The translations under genes were made by a program, and so were the position numbers. 64,000 nucleotides of DNA from Acidobacteriota bacterium (GTDB taxonomy: Bacteria > Acidobacteriota > Blastocatellia > UBA7656): the NCBI GenBank assembly GCA_040754075.1, contig JBFMDH010000008.1, positions 1-64,000 of the forward strand, given 5' to 3'. The notes beneath the pieces are model-generated. The model saw nothing but the letters and a program-made list of their open reading frames with translations, was not told the DNA's origin and did not search any database. Positions 8,251 to 17,467 of this stretch are shown here, one piece after another. The first letter of the stretch is position 1. Each line of letters opens with the position of its first letter.

Positions 8251-8362
8251 GATTCTCCTTTCATCGTTGTTTTACATCGAGTCTTGCTGGCTCACGTATG
8301 GAAGCGGTCAGCGTGCGCCGACTATGAAAAAAACACGCCTCACAACCTTCCACCAGTTATTG

Positions 8363-9280
8363 TTATTCCATTCCGGCTGAAGTCCGGAGTGATTTTCCTG
8401 CCTGTAACTGTGACCAGGCGCTCATCACCGCTGGAACATAGTTACGCGTTTCCAAGGGCAATAAACCACGCCGTGACATCTCATCAAAATCTCGTATGCC
8501 GGTTTTGTTGATGATGCGTTGCACGCGGTTTTCCCCGGCGTTGTATGCCGCAATCGCTAATTTCCAATCCCCGAATTGACGATAAAGGTCGCGCAGGTAA
8601 CGCGCCGCGGCGCGAGTAGAATGCTCCACATGAGTGCGATGATCATTAGCGGGTTCAACCGTTAAGCCATAGCGCGCTGCGGTTGCGGGCATAAACTGCC
8701 ACATTCCCCGTGCCCCTTTCGGAGACAGCGCCAGCGGATTAAATCGGCTTTCCACGAAAGCCACTGATAACAGCCCGACCGGCAGGCGCTCTTCCTCAAG
8801 AATTGGAGCGAGCGTTCTGTAGTATTGGTTGAGTCTACTTTTCGCCGTCGCTTTCAGCGCATAGAAGAAAGTCTTTTCAGGCTTTATCAATATCGGCGAA
8901 GGGTTGGCTTGCGGAGCAAGCGCCTTCAATTCATGATCAACACGCTTATGCAGTTCACCTAACAAGCCGCCACGTTCGCTTTGGTCTTCCATTGCGGCGA
9001 TTTTCTGCGCCTCTTTCAATATTTCCGTGGCTCGTCCGATCTCGCCGACTTTTTTAGCCTGAGAACTCGCATCGATTAACCGCGAAGCCGCAATCACTTT
9101 TTCCGCAGCCTGATGGCGAGCGCTAACGCTCGATTCAATGCTCTTCATGGCTCGCAAAACCGGATCATCCGTAACCGCCGTCGATTGGCCGTTGGCGATT
9201 TCCGCTCCGGTCAAGATGAGGACAATCAAGATTGTCAGTGTAAAAGCTCGAACCCAGGTTTTGCGGTGATTCGCGTTCAT
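8363..9280 (-). CDS. Lytic transglycosylase (SLT domain), secreted
   Basis: From the ATG at 9280 the protein is 305 residues with a signal peptide (hydrophobic core TLTILIVLILTG, ending near ANGQS). A helical region follows, then a C-terminal SLT domain: VESRFNP carries the catalytic Glu, followed by GARGMWQFMPATA, ARYLRDLY, and WKLAIAAYNAGENRV. These enzymes cleave peptidoglycan to 1,6-anhydro-muropeptides in the periplasm. The start is chosen because AGGAGAGG lies just upstream and only this start exposes the signal peptide. It begins 8 bases after cusA, so it is probably co-transcribed; it may open the wall for the envelope-spanning efflux complex. Confidence 0.88.
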   Translation of the reverse strand: MNANHRKTWVRAFTLTILIVLILTGAEIANGQSTAVTDDPVLRAMKSIESSVSARHQAAEKVIAASRLIDASSQAKKVGEIGRATEILKEAQKIAAMEDQSERGGLLGELHKRVDHELKALAPQANPSPILIKPEKTFFYALKATAKSRLNQYYRTLAPILEEERLPVGLLSVAFVESRFNPLALSPKGARGMWQFMPATAARYGLTVEPANDHRTHVEHSTRAAARYLRDLYRQFGDWKLAIAAYNAGENRVQRIINKTGIRDFDEMSRRGLLPLETRNYVPAVMSAWSQLQAGKSLRTSAGME

Positions 9281-9288
9281 AACCTCTC

Positions 9289-12200
9289 CTATTCTTGATA
9301 AGCCAGCGCCACCGACGTCGTTGAAGCCCTTTTGACTTCGGTATGCCATTTCCAGATTTCATAAATCGCCGGATAAACCACCAACTCCATAATGAATGAG
9401 GTAAACATTCCCGCGACCAAGGGTGCCGCGATACGCTTCATCACATCCGCGCCGGTGCCTACGGCGAGCATCACCGGCACCAAGCCGATGAAATCAACCA
9501 TCACGGTCATGAATTTTGGTCGCAACCGTTTCACTGCGCCGTTCAGGATCGCTTCGTGCAACTGCTCCCTGTTCTTCATCAATCCTTTCGAGCGCATTTC
9601 GTCATAAGAGAGATCAAGATAGAGCAGCATGAAGACACCGGTTTCTGCATCAACACCTAGTAGCGCAATCAACCCAACCCATACAGCAATGCTCAGGTTG
9701 TAGCCGAGTAGGTAAAGCAACCAGATTGCGCCGATTGCCGAGAAGGGAACCGCGAGGAAGACAATGAAGGTTTTCACATAGGAGCGGGTGTTGAAATAAA
9801 GCAGCAGGAAGATGATGAAGATGGTAATTGGCACGACAACCATTAAGCGTTGTCTGACGCGCTCCATATTTTCATATTGACCGCTCCAGGTCAGCGTGTA
9901 ACCCGGCGGCAGTTGCAACTTCTCGCGGAGCACTTGCTTGGCATTGGCGACATAACTGCCGACATCGGTTCCCGAAACATCAACATAAACATAGCCACTC
10001 AACCGACCGTTTTCGTCACGGATCATACCCGGACCCGATTGCACCTTGATGTCGGCGATTTGCGAGATGGGAATCTGCTGCCCGTCCATCGTCGGAACCA
10101 GCGTCCGGTTCAACCGTTCAATGGTGCTGCGATAGTCGCGCATATAGCGAACGTTGACCGGGTAGCGTTCGCGCCCTTCAACCGTCGTTGTGACATTCTC
10201 ACCGCCGATGGCCGACATCACTACCATATTGGCTTGGTCAATGGTGAGACCGTAACGCGCAAGCTCTTCGCGCTTGAGGTCGAAATCAAGAAAGTAACCG
10301 CCCGCCGTGCGTTCAGCGAAGACGCTTGCCGTTCCGGGAACCTCTTTGAGCGCCATCTCGAGGTGTTGACCCAACTCTTGAATCCTGTTCAAATCAGCGC
10401 CGAGAATCTTGATGCCGACAGGGGTTCGGACGCCGGTTGTGAGCATATCCACACGGGCTTTTATCGGCATCGTCCAGGCATTCACGACGCCGGGAATTTG
10501 CATTGCTTCGTTGAGTCCGCCGGGGCCATGAATCAACTCTTCTGTGCTCTTATGGTCAGGCCAACCTTGCCGCAAAATCCCCTGCACCCAGTTGGGTGCC
10601 CAACTGGAATACCATCGCGGAGTCTTGGGCCATTCGGACTGTGGTTTCAAGACGATGACGGTTTCCATCATCGAAAAAGGTGCAGGATCGGTGGCGGTTT
10701 CTGCGCGACCGGCTTTGCCGAAGACGCGCTCGACCTCTGGGAATGATTTGATGATCTTGTCTTGCACTTGCAGCAGCCTCTGCGATTCTGTAACTGATAT
10801 TCCGGGCATCGTCGTCGGCATATAGAGCAACGCGCCTTCATCAAGCGGCGGCATAAACTCCGAACCGAGGCGGTTGTAAACCGGTATAGTCAGCAGAACG
10901 AGCAGCAGCGCGGAAAAAATCGTCGCCCAGCGGTGCCGCAATACCCATTTCACAACCGGATTATAAATTCCCATTAGCAAGCGGCTGATCGGGTGCTTCT
11001 CTTCGCTATAAATCTTGCCAACGAGAAAGAAGTTGACCACTCCCGATAAAAAGCGCGGTCGGAAGGTGAACCGTTTGGCGCGCATCAGAAACACCACCAG
11101 CGCCGGCACGAAGGTGATAGACAAAAATGCCGCTGAGGTCATCGCCAGAGTTTTGGTATAAGCGAGCGGTTTAAAGAGACGACCTTCCTGGGCTTCGAGG
11201 GCGAAGATGGGCAGGAAAGCAATAGCGATGACCAGCAGCGAATAGAAACTCGGTGCGCCTACCTCTTTGGCTGCGGTTATCAGGATGGATTTGAAATCGG
11301 CATTGCGCCCTTCCGCTTCCCAATGTTCAAGCTTCTTATGTGTCTGTTCAACCACCACGATAGAAGCATCAACCATTGCGCCGATGGCGATAGCGATTCC
11401 GGCAAGCGACATGATGTTGGCAGTGATATTCATGCCAAACATCGGAATGAAAGAAGTGATGACGGCAACCACGATGGTGACAATCGGCACGAGGGCACTC
11501 GAAAAATGCCAGAGGAAAATCAGGATGATGACACTGACAACGATTAACTCCTCCGTAAGCGATTCCTTCAACGTTTCAATTGTCCGTTCGATCAACTCGC
11601 CGCGATCATAGGTTGTGACAATCTTCACGCCTTCCGGCAAGGTCGGTTCCAGTTCGGCGATTTTTGCCCGCACCCGCTCAATAACCTTGAGCGCATTTTC
11701 CCCTGATCGCATAATGACGATGGCGCCAACCGCTTCGCCCGTCCCATCCAGTTCACTGATGCCACGCCTTAAATCTGGACCCAAAACAACTCGTCCGAGG
11801 TTCTTGACCAGTATGGGTGTCCCCGTTTTCAGATTGTTAGCGACAACGATCTTTTCAATGTCCGTGACCGAGCGAATATAGCCGCGACCACGCACCATGT
11901 ACTCGGCTCCCGAAAATTCAACCAACCTGCCGCCAACGTCGTTATTGCCGCCCTTGATCGCTTCGACGACTTTATCTATCGGAATTTTGTAAGCCAGCAG
12001 TGCATTTGGGTCGAGGTTTACCTGATACTGGCGGACAAAGCCGCCAATCGGCGCGACCTCTGCGACACCAGGGATGGATTGCAATTCGTACCGCAGATGC
12101 CAGTCCTGAAGCGAACGCAATTCGGCAAGATTGCGTTTTCCGCTTTGATCGACTAGCGCATATTGGTAAACCCAGCCGACTGCCGTTTCATCCTTGGCTA

Positions 12201-12582
12201 ATTCGACATTTACCCCTTGAGGCAGACGCGGCAGGATGTTGCTCAAATACTCAAGCGTTCGCGAACGTGCCCAATAGATGTCTGTGCCTTCTTCAAAGAT
12301 GATATAGACGTAAGAGTAGCCGAAATCGGAGAACCCGCGAATGTCTTTCACCTTGGGCACACCCAACATGGAAGAGATAATCGGGTAGGTGACCTGATCT
12401 TCCATAATGTCTGGGCTGCGATCCCATTTGGCATAGATAATGACCTGAGTATCGGAAAGGTCTGGGATAGCATCGAGCGTGATGTTTTTCATCGACCAGA
12501 TGCCGCTCAGGGTTGCCATGCCAATAAACAGGAAGACAATGAATTTATTGTTGGCGCAAAAATCTATAATTCGATTAATCAT
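9289..12582 (-). CDS. cusA: CusA-type heavy-metal efflux RND transporter
   Basis: The 1,097-residue protein is a full HME-RND pump: N-terminal helix, periplasmic porter loops, a central block of TM helices with the motif GIAIAIGAMVDASIVVVEQ, and the second repeat ending near residue 1,080. Several segments match CusA rather than CzcA. These are YMPTTMPGIS, VFGKAGRAETATDPAP followed by a Met-rich FSMMET, and RVDMLTTGVRTP. The Met residues in these places correspond to the Cu+/Ag+ ligands of CusA. It drives proton-coupled export of Cu(I)/Ag(I) together with the CusB adaptor encoded 17 bases upstream and the TolC-type channel. GGAG lies 5 bases before the ATG. Function is confident; exact metal preference is inferred. 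Confidence 0.92.
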   Translation of the reverse strand: MINRIIDFCANNKFIVFLFIGMATLSGIWSMKNITLDAIPDLSDTQVIIYAKWDRSPDIMEDQVTYPIISSMLGVPKVKDIRGFSDFGYSYVYIIFEEGTDIYWARSRTLEYLSNILPRLPQGVNVELAKDETAVGWVYQYALVDQSGKRNLAELRSLQDWHLRYELQSIPGVAEVAPIGGFVRQYQVNLDPNALLAYKIPIDKVVEAIKGGNNDVGGRLVEFSGAEYMVRGRGYIRSVTDIEKIVVANNLKTGTPILVKNLGRVVLGPDLRRGISELDGTGEAVGAIVIMRSGENALKVIERVRAKIAELEPTLPEGVKIVTTYDRGELIERTIETLKESLTEELIVVSVIILIFLWHFSSALVPIVTIVVAVITSFIPMFGMNITANIMSLAGIAIAIGAMVDASIVVVEQTHKKLEHWEAEGRNADFKSILITAAKEVGAPSFYSLLVIAIAFLPIFALEAQEGRLFKPLAYTKTLAMTSAAFLSITFVPALVVFLMRAKRFTFRPRFLSGVVNFFLVGKIYSEEKHPISRLLMGIYNPVVKWVLRHRWATIFSALLLVLLTIPVYNRLGSEFMPPLDEGALLYMPTTMPGISVTESQRLLQVQDKIIKSFPEVERVFGKAGRAETATDPAPFSMMETVIVLKPQSEWPKTPRWYSSWAPNWVQGILRQGWPDHKSTEELIHGPGGLNEAMQIPGVVNAWTMPIKARVDMLTTGVRTPVGIKILGADLNRIQELGQHLEMALKEVPGTASVFAERTAGGYFLDFDLKREELARYGLTIDQANMVVMSAIGGENVTTTVEGRERYPVNVRYMRDYRSTIERLNRTLVPTMDGQQIPISQIADIKVQSGPGMIRDENGRLSGYVYVDVSGTDVGSYVANAKQVLREKLQLPPGYTLTWSGQYENMERVRQRLMVVVPITIFIIFLLLYFNTRSYVKTFIVFLAVPFSAIGAIWLLYLLGYNLSIAVWVGLIALLGVDAETGVFMLLYLDLSYDEMRSKGLMKNREQLHEAILNGAVKRLRPKFMTVMVDFIGLVPVMLAVGTGADVMKRIAAPLVAGMFTSFIMELVVYPAIYEIWKWHTEVKRASTTSVALAYQE

Positions 12583-12599
12583 CGCTGCTCCTTATTGGC

Positions 12600-14483
12600 T
12601 CATTTTTCGCCGTCATATTTCGGGACTAAATCCATGCCGCAGTCGGGCGCTTTACCGGGCTTAGCGGATTTGTAATCCGGGTGCATCGGGTCGTACCAGT
12701 AAAGGACTTTGCGCGCAGGTTTCGCTTGATGTTGCGAGTGAGCGTTGCTCTGCGCTTGCGGCGGGGCGGAACCGCCATTCGGCTGATGCTGCGAATGATC
12801 TTCAGGTTTCTGCACCTTCGGTTGGTGCTGCGAGTGATCTGCTTGCTTCTGCGTCTTCGGTTGATGTTGCGAGTGATTTTCAGGTTTTATTGGCGGCAAA
12901 GATTGCCCCCCTTGCTGATGCTGTGAGTGATCTGCTGCTGCAGGTTTTTGGGTGTCCGCTGGCGAGCCGCCATGATTCATTCCAGGCATTCCCATTCCTG
13001 CGGCAGCCGACTTCAATTTACTTTCGGAATCAATCAGGAAGTTAGCCGAGGTGACAATGCGCTCGCCCGCCTTCAGTCCACTCAATACGATGAAGTGTCC
13101 ATCTACATTCTCACCCAATTGAACTTTGCGAGGTTCGAGGTAGCCGCCTTCGTATCCCACAAAAACCATCTGTTCAGAACCCGAATCCATGACGGCTTCC
13201 TGCGGCACGACAATTTGTTTGCCGTAATCAATCTGGATTTCAACATTGGCGTACATCTCCGGTTTTAAGAGCATTTGTGGGTTCGCTACATCAATGCGAA
13301 TTTTCAAGGTTCGTGTTTCGTTATCCATTTGCGGATAGATGTATGCCACGTTGCCTTTAAAGGTTTGGTTAGGGAAATAAGAGAGCGTGAAAGTTGCGGT
13401 TTGACCGATGCGAATGTCTGGCGCTTCATTCTGATAAATTTCAGCAACCAGCCAGACGGTTGACAGATCGACAATGGAATAGAGTTCGACATCCGGCGTG
13501 ACGCGCTGTTTTGCATAGGCGTTGCGCGCAAGCACAAAGCCATCTGCCGGAGCGTAGAGCGCCATCGCCTTGGTTGGCGTGCCGCGTTTCTCAAGCTCTT
13601 GAATCTGCTCTTCCGAGATGTCCCAAAGTTGCAGCCGTCGGCGGGTCGCTTCATAGAGAGAGTCCGAGCCGGAAACCGCTTCGGCAAACGGACTTTCACT
13701 CAGTTCGATGCGACCCTTCCGGGCAATCAGATATTCTTGCTGTGTGGAAACCAGTTCAGGACTGTAGATGCTGAGAAGCGGCTGTCCTTGTTTGACCTCT
13801 TTGCCGACAAAATCCACAAAAACATTCTCAATCCAGCCTTCGACTTTCGGGTGAACGCGGACAATCTTCGTCTCATCGTAGTCTACTTTGCCAACCGCCT
13901 TCAGCACTCTGGAGACCCTTTTGTAAGTTACTTCGCCATAGGTGACGCCGATTAACTGCTGCTTTTCTGGACTAATTCTAAATGTCCCATCGGGCAAACT
14001 GGATTCATCCATCCCGTCTTCATAAACCGGCACCAAATCCATTCCACAATCAGGGGCTTTGCCGGGTTTATCAGATGTGTAAGCCGGATGCATCGGGTCT
14101 TGCCAGTAGAGCACCTTACGCTCAGGTTTCGGGACACTCGCAGACCCCGCCGAGGCAGCAAAAAACTTTGACAGCCGGTCTCTCTGCAAATAACCAACTG
14201 TGACAAGAGCGAGTATCAAAAGGATGAAGATAACCCGCGAAACCGCTTTTCTCTTTGACGAAGGATGGCTTGGCTGGACGGCATCCGAGGTCTGCAATTC
14301 CGGAGTACCTTCCGGTTTGGGCGACTCTTCCGGCTTACTAATTTCTGGCTCCGGTTCGCCTATCAGCAAATCAGGCTTTTCGGAGATTGGTGATTTTCCA
14401 TCTTCATTGTCAGTTGGCAATTCGACCGGCAAGGTGACCTGAGAATCCCTGATTTCGTCTGTTGTTTGAATTGAGGTTTTCAT
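12600..14483 (-). CDS. cusB: CusB-type RND periplasmic adaptor with two heavy-metal-binding modules
   Basis: The 627-residue protein has an unusual layout. A cytoplasmic Pro/Glu-rich N-terminus (1-80) is followed by a TM helix (82-98) and a heavy-metal-binding module (about 124-154: YWQDPMHP then KAPDCGMDLVPVYE). The CusB adaptor core comes next (about 165-500: barrel-sandwich, helical hairpin, beta-barrel). The C-terminus carries a His-rich linker with five HSQHQ motifs and a second copy of the metal module (592-627: YWYDPMHP, KAPDCGMDLVPKY). Standard CusB proteins have at most one such module. The duplicated module and His repeats should raise periplasmic metal capture. It lies directly upstream of cusA; GGGAGAAG precedes the ATG. 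Confidence 0.92.
   Translation of the reverse strand: MKTSIQTTDEIRDSQVTLPVELPTDNEDGKSPISEKPDLLIGEPEPEISKPEESPKPEGTPELQTSDAVQPSHPSSKRKAVSRVIFILLILALVTVGYLQRDRLSKFFAASAGSASVPKPERKVLYWQDPMHPAYTSDKPGKAPDCGMDLVPVYEDGMDESSLPDGTFRISPEKQQLIGVTYGEVTYKRVSRVLKAVGKVDYDETKIVRVHPKVEGWIENVFVDFVGKEVKQGQPLLSIYSPELVSTQQEYLIARKGRIELSESPFAEAVSGSDSLYEATRRRLQLWDISEEQIQELEKRGTPTKAMALYAPADGFVLARNAYAKQRVTPDVELYSIVDLSTVWLVAEIYQNEAPDIRIGQTATFTLSYFPNQTFKGNVAYIYPQMDNETRTLKIRIDVANPQMLLKPEMYANVEIQIDYGKQIVVPQEAVMDSGSEQMVFVGYEGGYLEPRKVQLGENVDGHFIVLSGLKAGERIVTSANFLIDSESKLKSAAAGMGMPGMNHGGSPADTQKPAAADHSQHQQGGQSLPPIKPENHSQHQPKTQKQADHSQHQPKVQKPEDHSQHQPNGGSAPPQAQSNAHSQHQAKPARKVLYWYDPMHPDYKSAKPGKAPDCGMDLVPKYDGEK
12720..12932 (-). 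repeat. In-frame repeats encoding HSQHQ motifs inside cusB
   Basis: Five imperfect repeats of a segment encoding (D/N/A)HSQHQ followed by a Pro/Lys/Gln-rich spacer lie in this stretch of the adaptor gene. The three central copies are closest to each other in spacing and sequence, which suggests expansion by slippage or unequal crossing over. The encoded linker offers ten histidines. Confidence 0.7.
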
Positions 14484-14521
14484 ATCTTCTCCCTTCTTTT
14501 ATTCGTCAGTCATACGTCCTT

Positions 14522-15022
14522 TCAAAGGATGTGCTTGACCCTCTCACCGGCTATTTGAATCTCACCGATGGATTTCATATTCGCTGCGTTTGTGCGTAGT
14601 GTGAGTTTGGTGTTACTCACCGCTTTATTGACTGGCTCAACCTTGCAGGTCTGGCGAGCGACCTCCTTACCAACAGGCGTATTGCCCATTCGATAGCCTG
14701 CGGACATTTCCATTTCATTAAATACAAGGACGTGCTCACTGCCTTGCTCGACATGTTGCACCTGGTACATTCCTGGCTTGAGGACTACATCACCAACAAA
14801 GGTCTTTTCTGTCAGATGAAATACTCCCTTTTTGCCGGTTGAGGTCTCTTTAGTGGCAGCCTTTTCATGGTGACTTTTGTGCTCGTCCTGATTTTCAGAA
14901 GCCTCATAGCCGCGAGCGAGAATTGGCAGGCTCAAAATGCCAATGAGCAATGCCAGTACAATTATCGAAGTAGTGGCTTTTGCGATTGAATTGATTGTGA
15001 TTGGGTTATCTGTAGTTTTCAT
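14522..15022 (-). CDS. Secreted hypothetical protein with His-containing segment
   Basis: The 166-residue protein has a membrane-targeting N-terminus (hydrophobic IIVLALLIGILSLPIL, then ARG). A short His/Lys-rich stretch (DEHKSHHEK) follows, and then a beta-rich domain opening GVFHLTEKTFVGDVVLKPG with MYQVQHVEQGSEHVLVF. The pattern of a strand, then GDxxLKPGxYxV, is seen in small secreted acidobacterial proteins of unknown function. It lies between cusB and the TolC gene on the same strand, with AAGGAG before the ATG. A periplasmic metal-related role is plausible from context only. Confidence 0.6.
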   Translation of the reverse strand: MKTTDNPITINSIAKATTSIIVLALLIGILSLPILARGYEASENQDEHKSHHEKAATKETSTGKKGVFHLTEKTFVGDVVLKPGMYQVQHVEQGSEHVLVFNEMEMSAGYRMGNTPVGKEVARQTCKVEPVNKAVSNTKLTLRTNAANMKSIGEIQIAGERVKHIL

Positions 15023-15103
15023 AAGGTCTCCTTTTCTAACTTTTTCATTTTGATAACCTTCCGAATAGCTGTTCGGTGAGGTATGGGTTATTGATCAAGA
15101 ACC

Positions 15104-16444
15104 TCACGGTCTGAGCGTGCGCCCTACAAGAGGCTCTAATGCGGCAACCGCCTTTTCGGTGTTGCTGACTTGTTCGTAATAACTCAACTCATAATTGAGT
15201 AGCGTCGTCAGGTTATCGAGCAGAGTGAGAAAATCGACGCTGCCCACTTCGTATCCGGCGATGGCTGATTCCAGTGACAGTGAGGACTGCGGAATGACGG
15301 TGGTTCCGTAAAGACTCACAAGTTTTTCGGCTGTCTTTGCAGCGAGATATTTTTCCTGAACTTTGTACGCCAGCAAGGTAATCATGCTCTGTAATCGTTT
15401 CTCTTCAGTCGCTTTTGCTGAGGCGGCTTCAGTAACTGCCGGTCGCTGCCTCTGGCCTGGAAAGACCGGTAGTTTTACGCCGACCATTACACCGTACATA
15501 TCGGGCATTGCCGGGCGATTCTGGTAATTGAAGGAGATGGTGACATCGGGGTAGAACTCTTTGTTGGCTAATTCAATGGCGAATTGTTCGCGACTGATCT
15601 TGCTTTTTTGCGCTCTAAGCAATGGGTAGTTGGCAAGCGCCAACTCCTTAACCTCGCCTAAGGTAAAAGGGACTGGTTGCGCTTTAATCTCCTCGGTTCT
15701 CCCGATAAATGATTGCACATCGTGATAGAGCAAACTGTTCATTCGCCCGGTGGCAATCTGGCGGCGCTGCTCTAAAATGGTTTGTTGCTCAATAAGTTTT
15801 GAAATCTCAACCTGAGCTTTTAAGACATCCTGCTGGATACCTTTTCCTACTGCATAGCGTGCCTCGGCAATTTTTGCGAATTTCCCAAGCAGAGCTTTAT
15901 TTCCGGTTACGACCTCAATCGCTTTATCCAGATAAAACAACTCGAAATAGACATCTTTGATTTCGGCGACGACATTGAGTCGCGTCTGTTCATAAGACCA
16001 CCATTCGGCTTCAGCATTCATTGAAGCCATCTTGCCTTTGAGTTCGCGTTTACCCCACAGTGGAAATTCTTGACTGAGGCTGATGGCGCGACCGCTCGAC
16101 GGGTCATCTTTTTGAATGTCGAACGGCGGGATGGGCGTGATGTTGCCCATATAACCAAAACTCAACATCGGTTCAGGCAATGCCTTGGCTTGAGGAATCC
16201 GCGCCCGCATCATATCAATGCTGCGCTCCATTGACTTAATCTCAGGATTGTTAGACAACCCTTGCTCAATTAATTGGCGAAGTGAAATGCGTTCTGGTTG
16301 CTCCTGAATCTGAAGTGCCTTGGTATCCTTTCCGCTGACCGCTGGTGAGGCGTCTTTCGCGGATTCTTGTGCCAGGACGCTTACACTGGTTAAAGCAAGA
16401 GCGCAGACCCAGGCAGTCATCGCATGAAACAATTTCGATTTCAT
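15104..16444 (-). CDS. TolC-family outer membrane efflux protein (CusC-like)
   Basis: The 446-residue protein has a signal peptide ending near VLAQES. Two helical-hairpin repeats typical of outer-membrane efflux proteins follow: the first around NPEIKSMERSIDMMRARIPQ and the Trp-rich WSYEQTRLNVVAEIKDVYF, the second around NYPLLRAQKSKISREQFAIE and VQEKYLAAKTAEKLVSLY. It would form the trimeric channel that completes the CusBA pump. No lipobox cysteine is seen, unlike E. coli CusC. GAGG precedes the ATG by 7 bases. It is the second gene of the metal-efflux run. Confidence 0.88.
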   Translation of the reverse strand: MKSKLFHAMTAWVCALALTSVSVLAQESAKDASPAVSGKDTKALQIQEQPERISLRQLIEQGLSNNPEIKSMERSIDMMRARIPQAKALPEPMLSFGYMGNITPIPPFDIQKDDPSSGRAISLSQEFPLWGKRELKGKMASMNAEAEWWSYEQTRLNVVAEIKDVYFELFYLDKAIEVVTGNKALLGKFAKIAEARYAVGKGIQQDVLKAQVEISKLIEQQTILEQRRQIATGRMNSLLYHDVQSFIGRTEEIKAQPVPFTLGEVKELALANYPLLRAQKSKISREQFAIELANKEFYPDVTISFNYQNRPAMPDMYGVMVGVKLPVFPGQRQRPAVTEAASAKATEEKRLQSMITLLAYKVQEKYLAAKTAEKLVSLYGTTVIPQSSLSLESAIAGYEVGSVDFLTLLDNLTTLLNYELSYYEQVSNTEKAVAALEPLVGRTLRP

Positions 16445-16569
16445 CGAAAAACCTCGTTGACTGGCGTCTTATCAAGACACATGGCGGCTCTAGTCGCCTG
16501 TCTCAATAAGAGAAACAATCGAAATTTATAAAAATAAACAGTGCTATAGAGATGACGCGGCTGGCTTTT

Positions 16570-17103
16570 TTAGATTAGGAAAATCGATAGAACGAGGTAG
16601 ACCGGTCTGGTACGTGGGTAATAATTTGCTGCGATGGGTAGAGTCGAACCTTGATAGCTGGAACTGATTTCAGCAGGTGGAGTTGCAACATCATCCTCAG
16701 TTTGAAGAGGAACTCTCAGGCTTATGGGCTGTGTTTTGGGCTTCTCAACTTGGCAACAGACACGTGGGATTGAGAATGGTTCGTCAACCTGAATCAAACG
16801 AGATATTTTAGCAGTCTCATTGAGAGAAACGGCATTCGGTTGATGCGAAGACGTTTTTGAAATAGCTTTACAGTGAGCATTTTTCATTGCCCCCATTCGG
16901 TCATGGGCTTTACTGAAATCTGTCGATTTTTCAGGCGGACAGCAACGACAATTTCCTTTTTTGACTGTGGAATTCAAGAAACTGTCACAAAGATAAAAAG
17001 CCGACGCAGAAGTCTGTTGGATTAGAAGCGCAGTAATAACAAAGAGCAAGCGCAATGCTGTTCGCTTATTTCTCCCGTTAATTTTGAATTCTTTCTTTGC
17101 CAT
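16570..17103 (-). CDS. Cys-rich secreted protein at head of metal-efflux cluster
   Basis: From the ATG at 17103 the protein has 177 residues. A TTG at 17163 would add 20 residues but has no ribosome binding site. A hydrophobic signal (LRLLFVITALLIQQTSASA) is followed by seven cysteines, including CRCCPP and VCCQ, and several His and Lys residues. The C-terminus is again hydrophobic (VYLVLSIFLI). No family is recognised. The Cys clusters and the position 125 bases upstream of the TolC gene suggest metal binding or redox sensing in the envelope; this is inference. Confidence 0.55.
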   Translation of the reverse strand: MAKKEFKINGRNKRTALRLLFVITALLIQQTSASAFYLCDSFLNSTVKKGNCRCCPPEKSTDFSKAHDRMGAMKNAHCKAISKTSSHQPNAVSLNETAKISRLIQVDEPFSIPRVCCQVEKPKTQPISLRVPLQTEDDVATPPAEISSSYQGSTLPIAANYYPRTRPVYLVLSIFLI

Positions 17104-17467
17104 TAATCTTGCTACTTTCCTGATGCCAGCGTGCAATAGCTTTTGACTTACTATCTGCTCCAAAAGTGAACTAGCAATCTTTGTGCCACCTATAAATCTA
17201 ATAAATTCGTATGGTTGCTTCTTAATGCGAAAGTTTTTGAGAAATAATTCCCAAAGATTGGCGAAAATTTCGCTTTGAGAAATATTCAGTTTGGACGGAA
17301 ATCAATTTTAGAGCTAAAACCAAGCCTCTATGGGTTAAGCGCGACATTATTCTCAAGACAGCGGACTCTGCGATTGCTATTACCTACATTCACCGGAAAA
17401 CCGCGCGCTTCTTTTTCAGCCACTGCTTGCTTTCGACCTCTCTGAAAGTCCATAGCGATTCCGCTTC
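17104..17467. other. Intergenic region upstream of the metal-efflux run
   Basis: No coding frame, hairpin-T-run terminator or clear -35/-10 pair could be picked out by eye. It separates the leftward efflux run from the end of the leftward sensor kinase, so it should hold both a terminator for the kinase and the promoter for the efflux genes. Confidence 0.4.

Noticed and set aside
9850-10746. 298-residue open frame antisense to cusA
   Set aside because: It is a shadow of the cusA coding frame; no ribosome binding site or domain pattern is seen.
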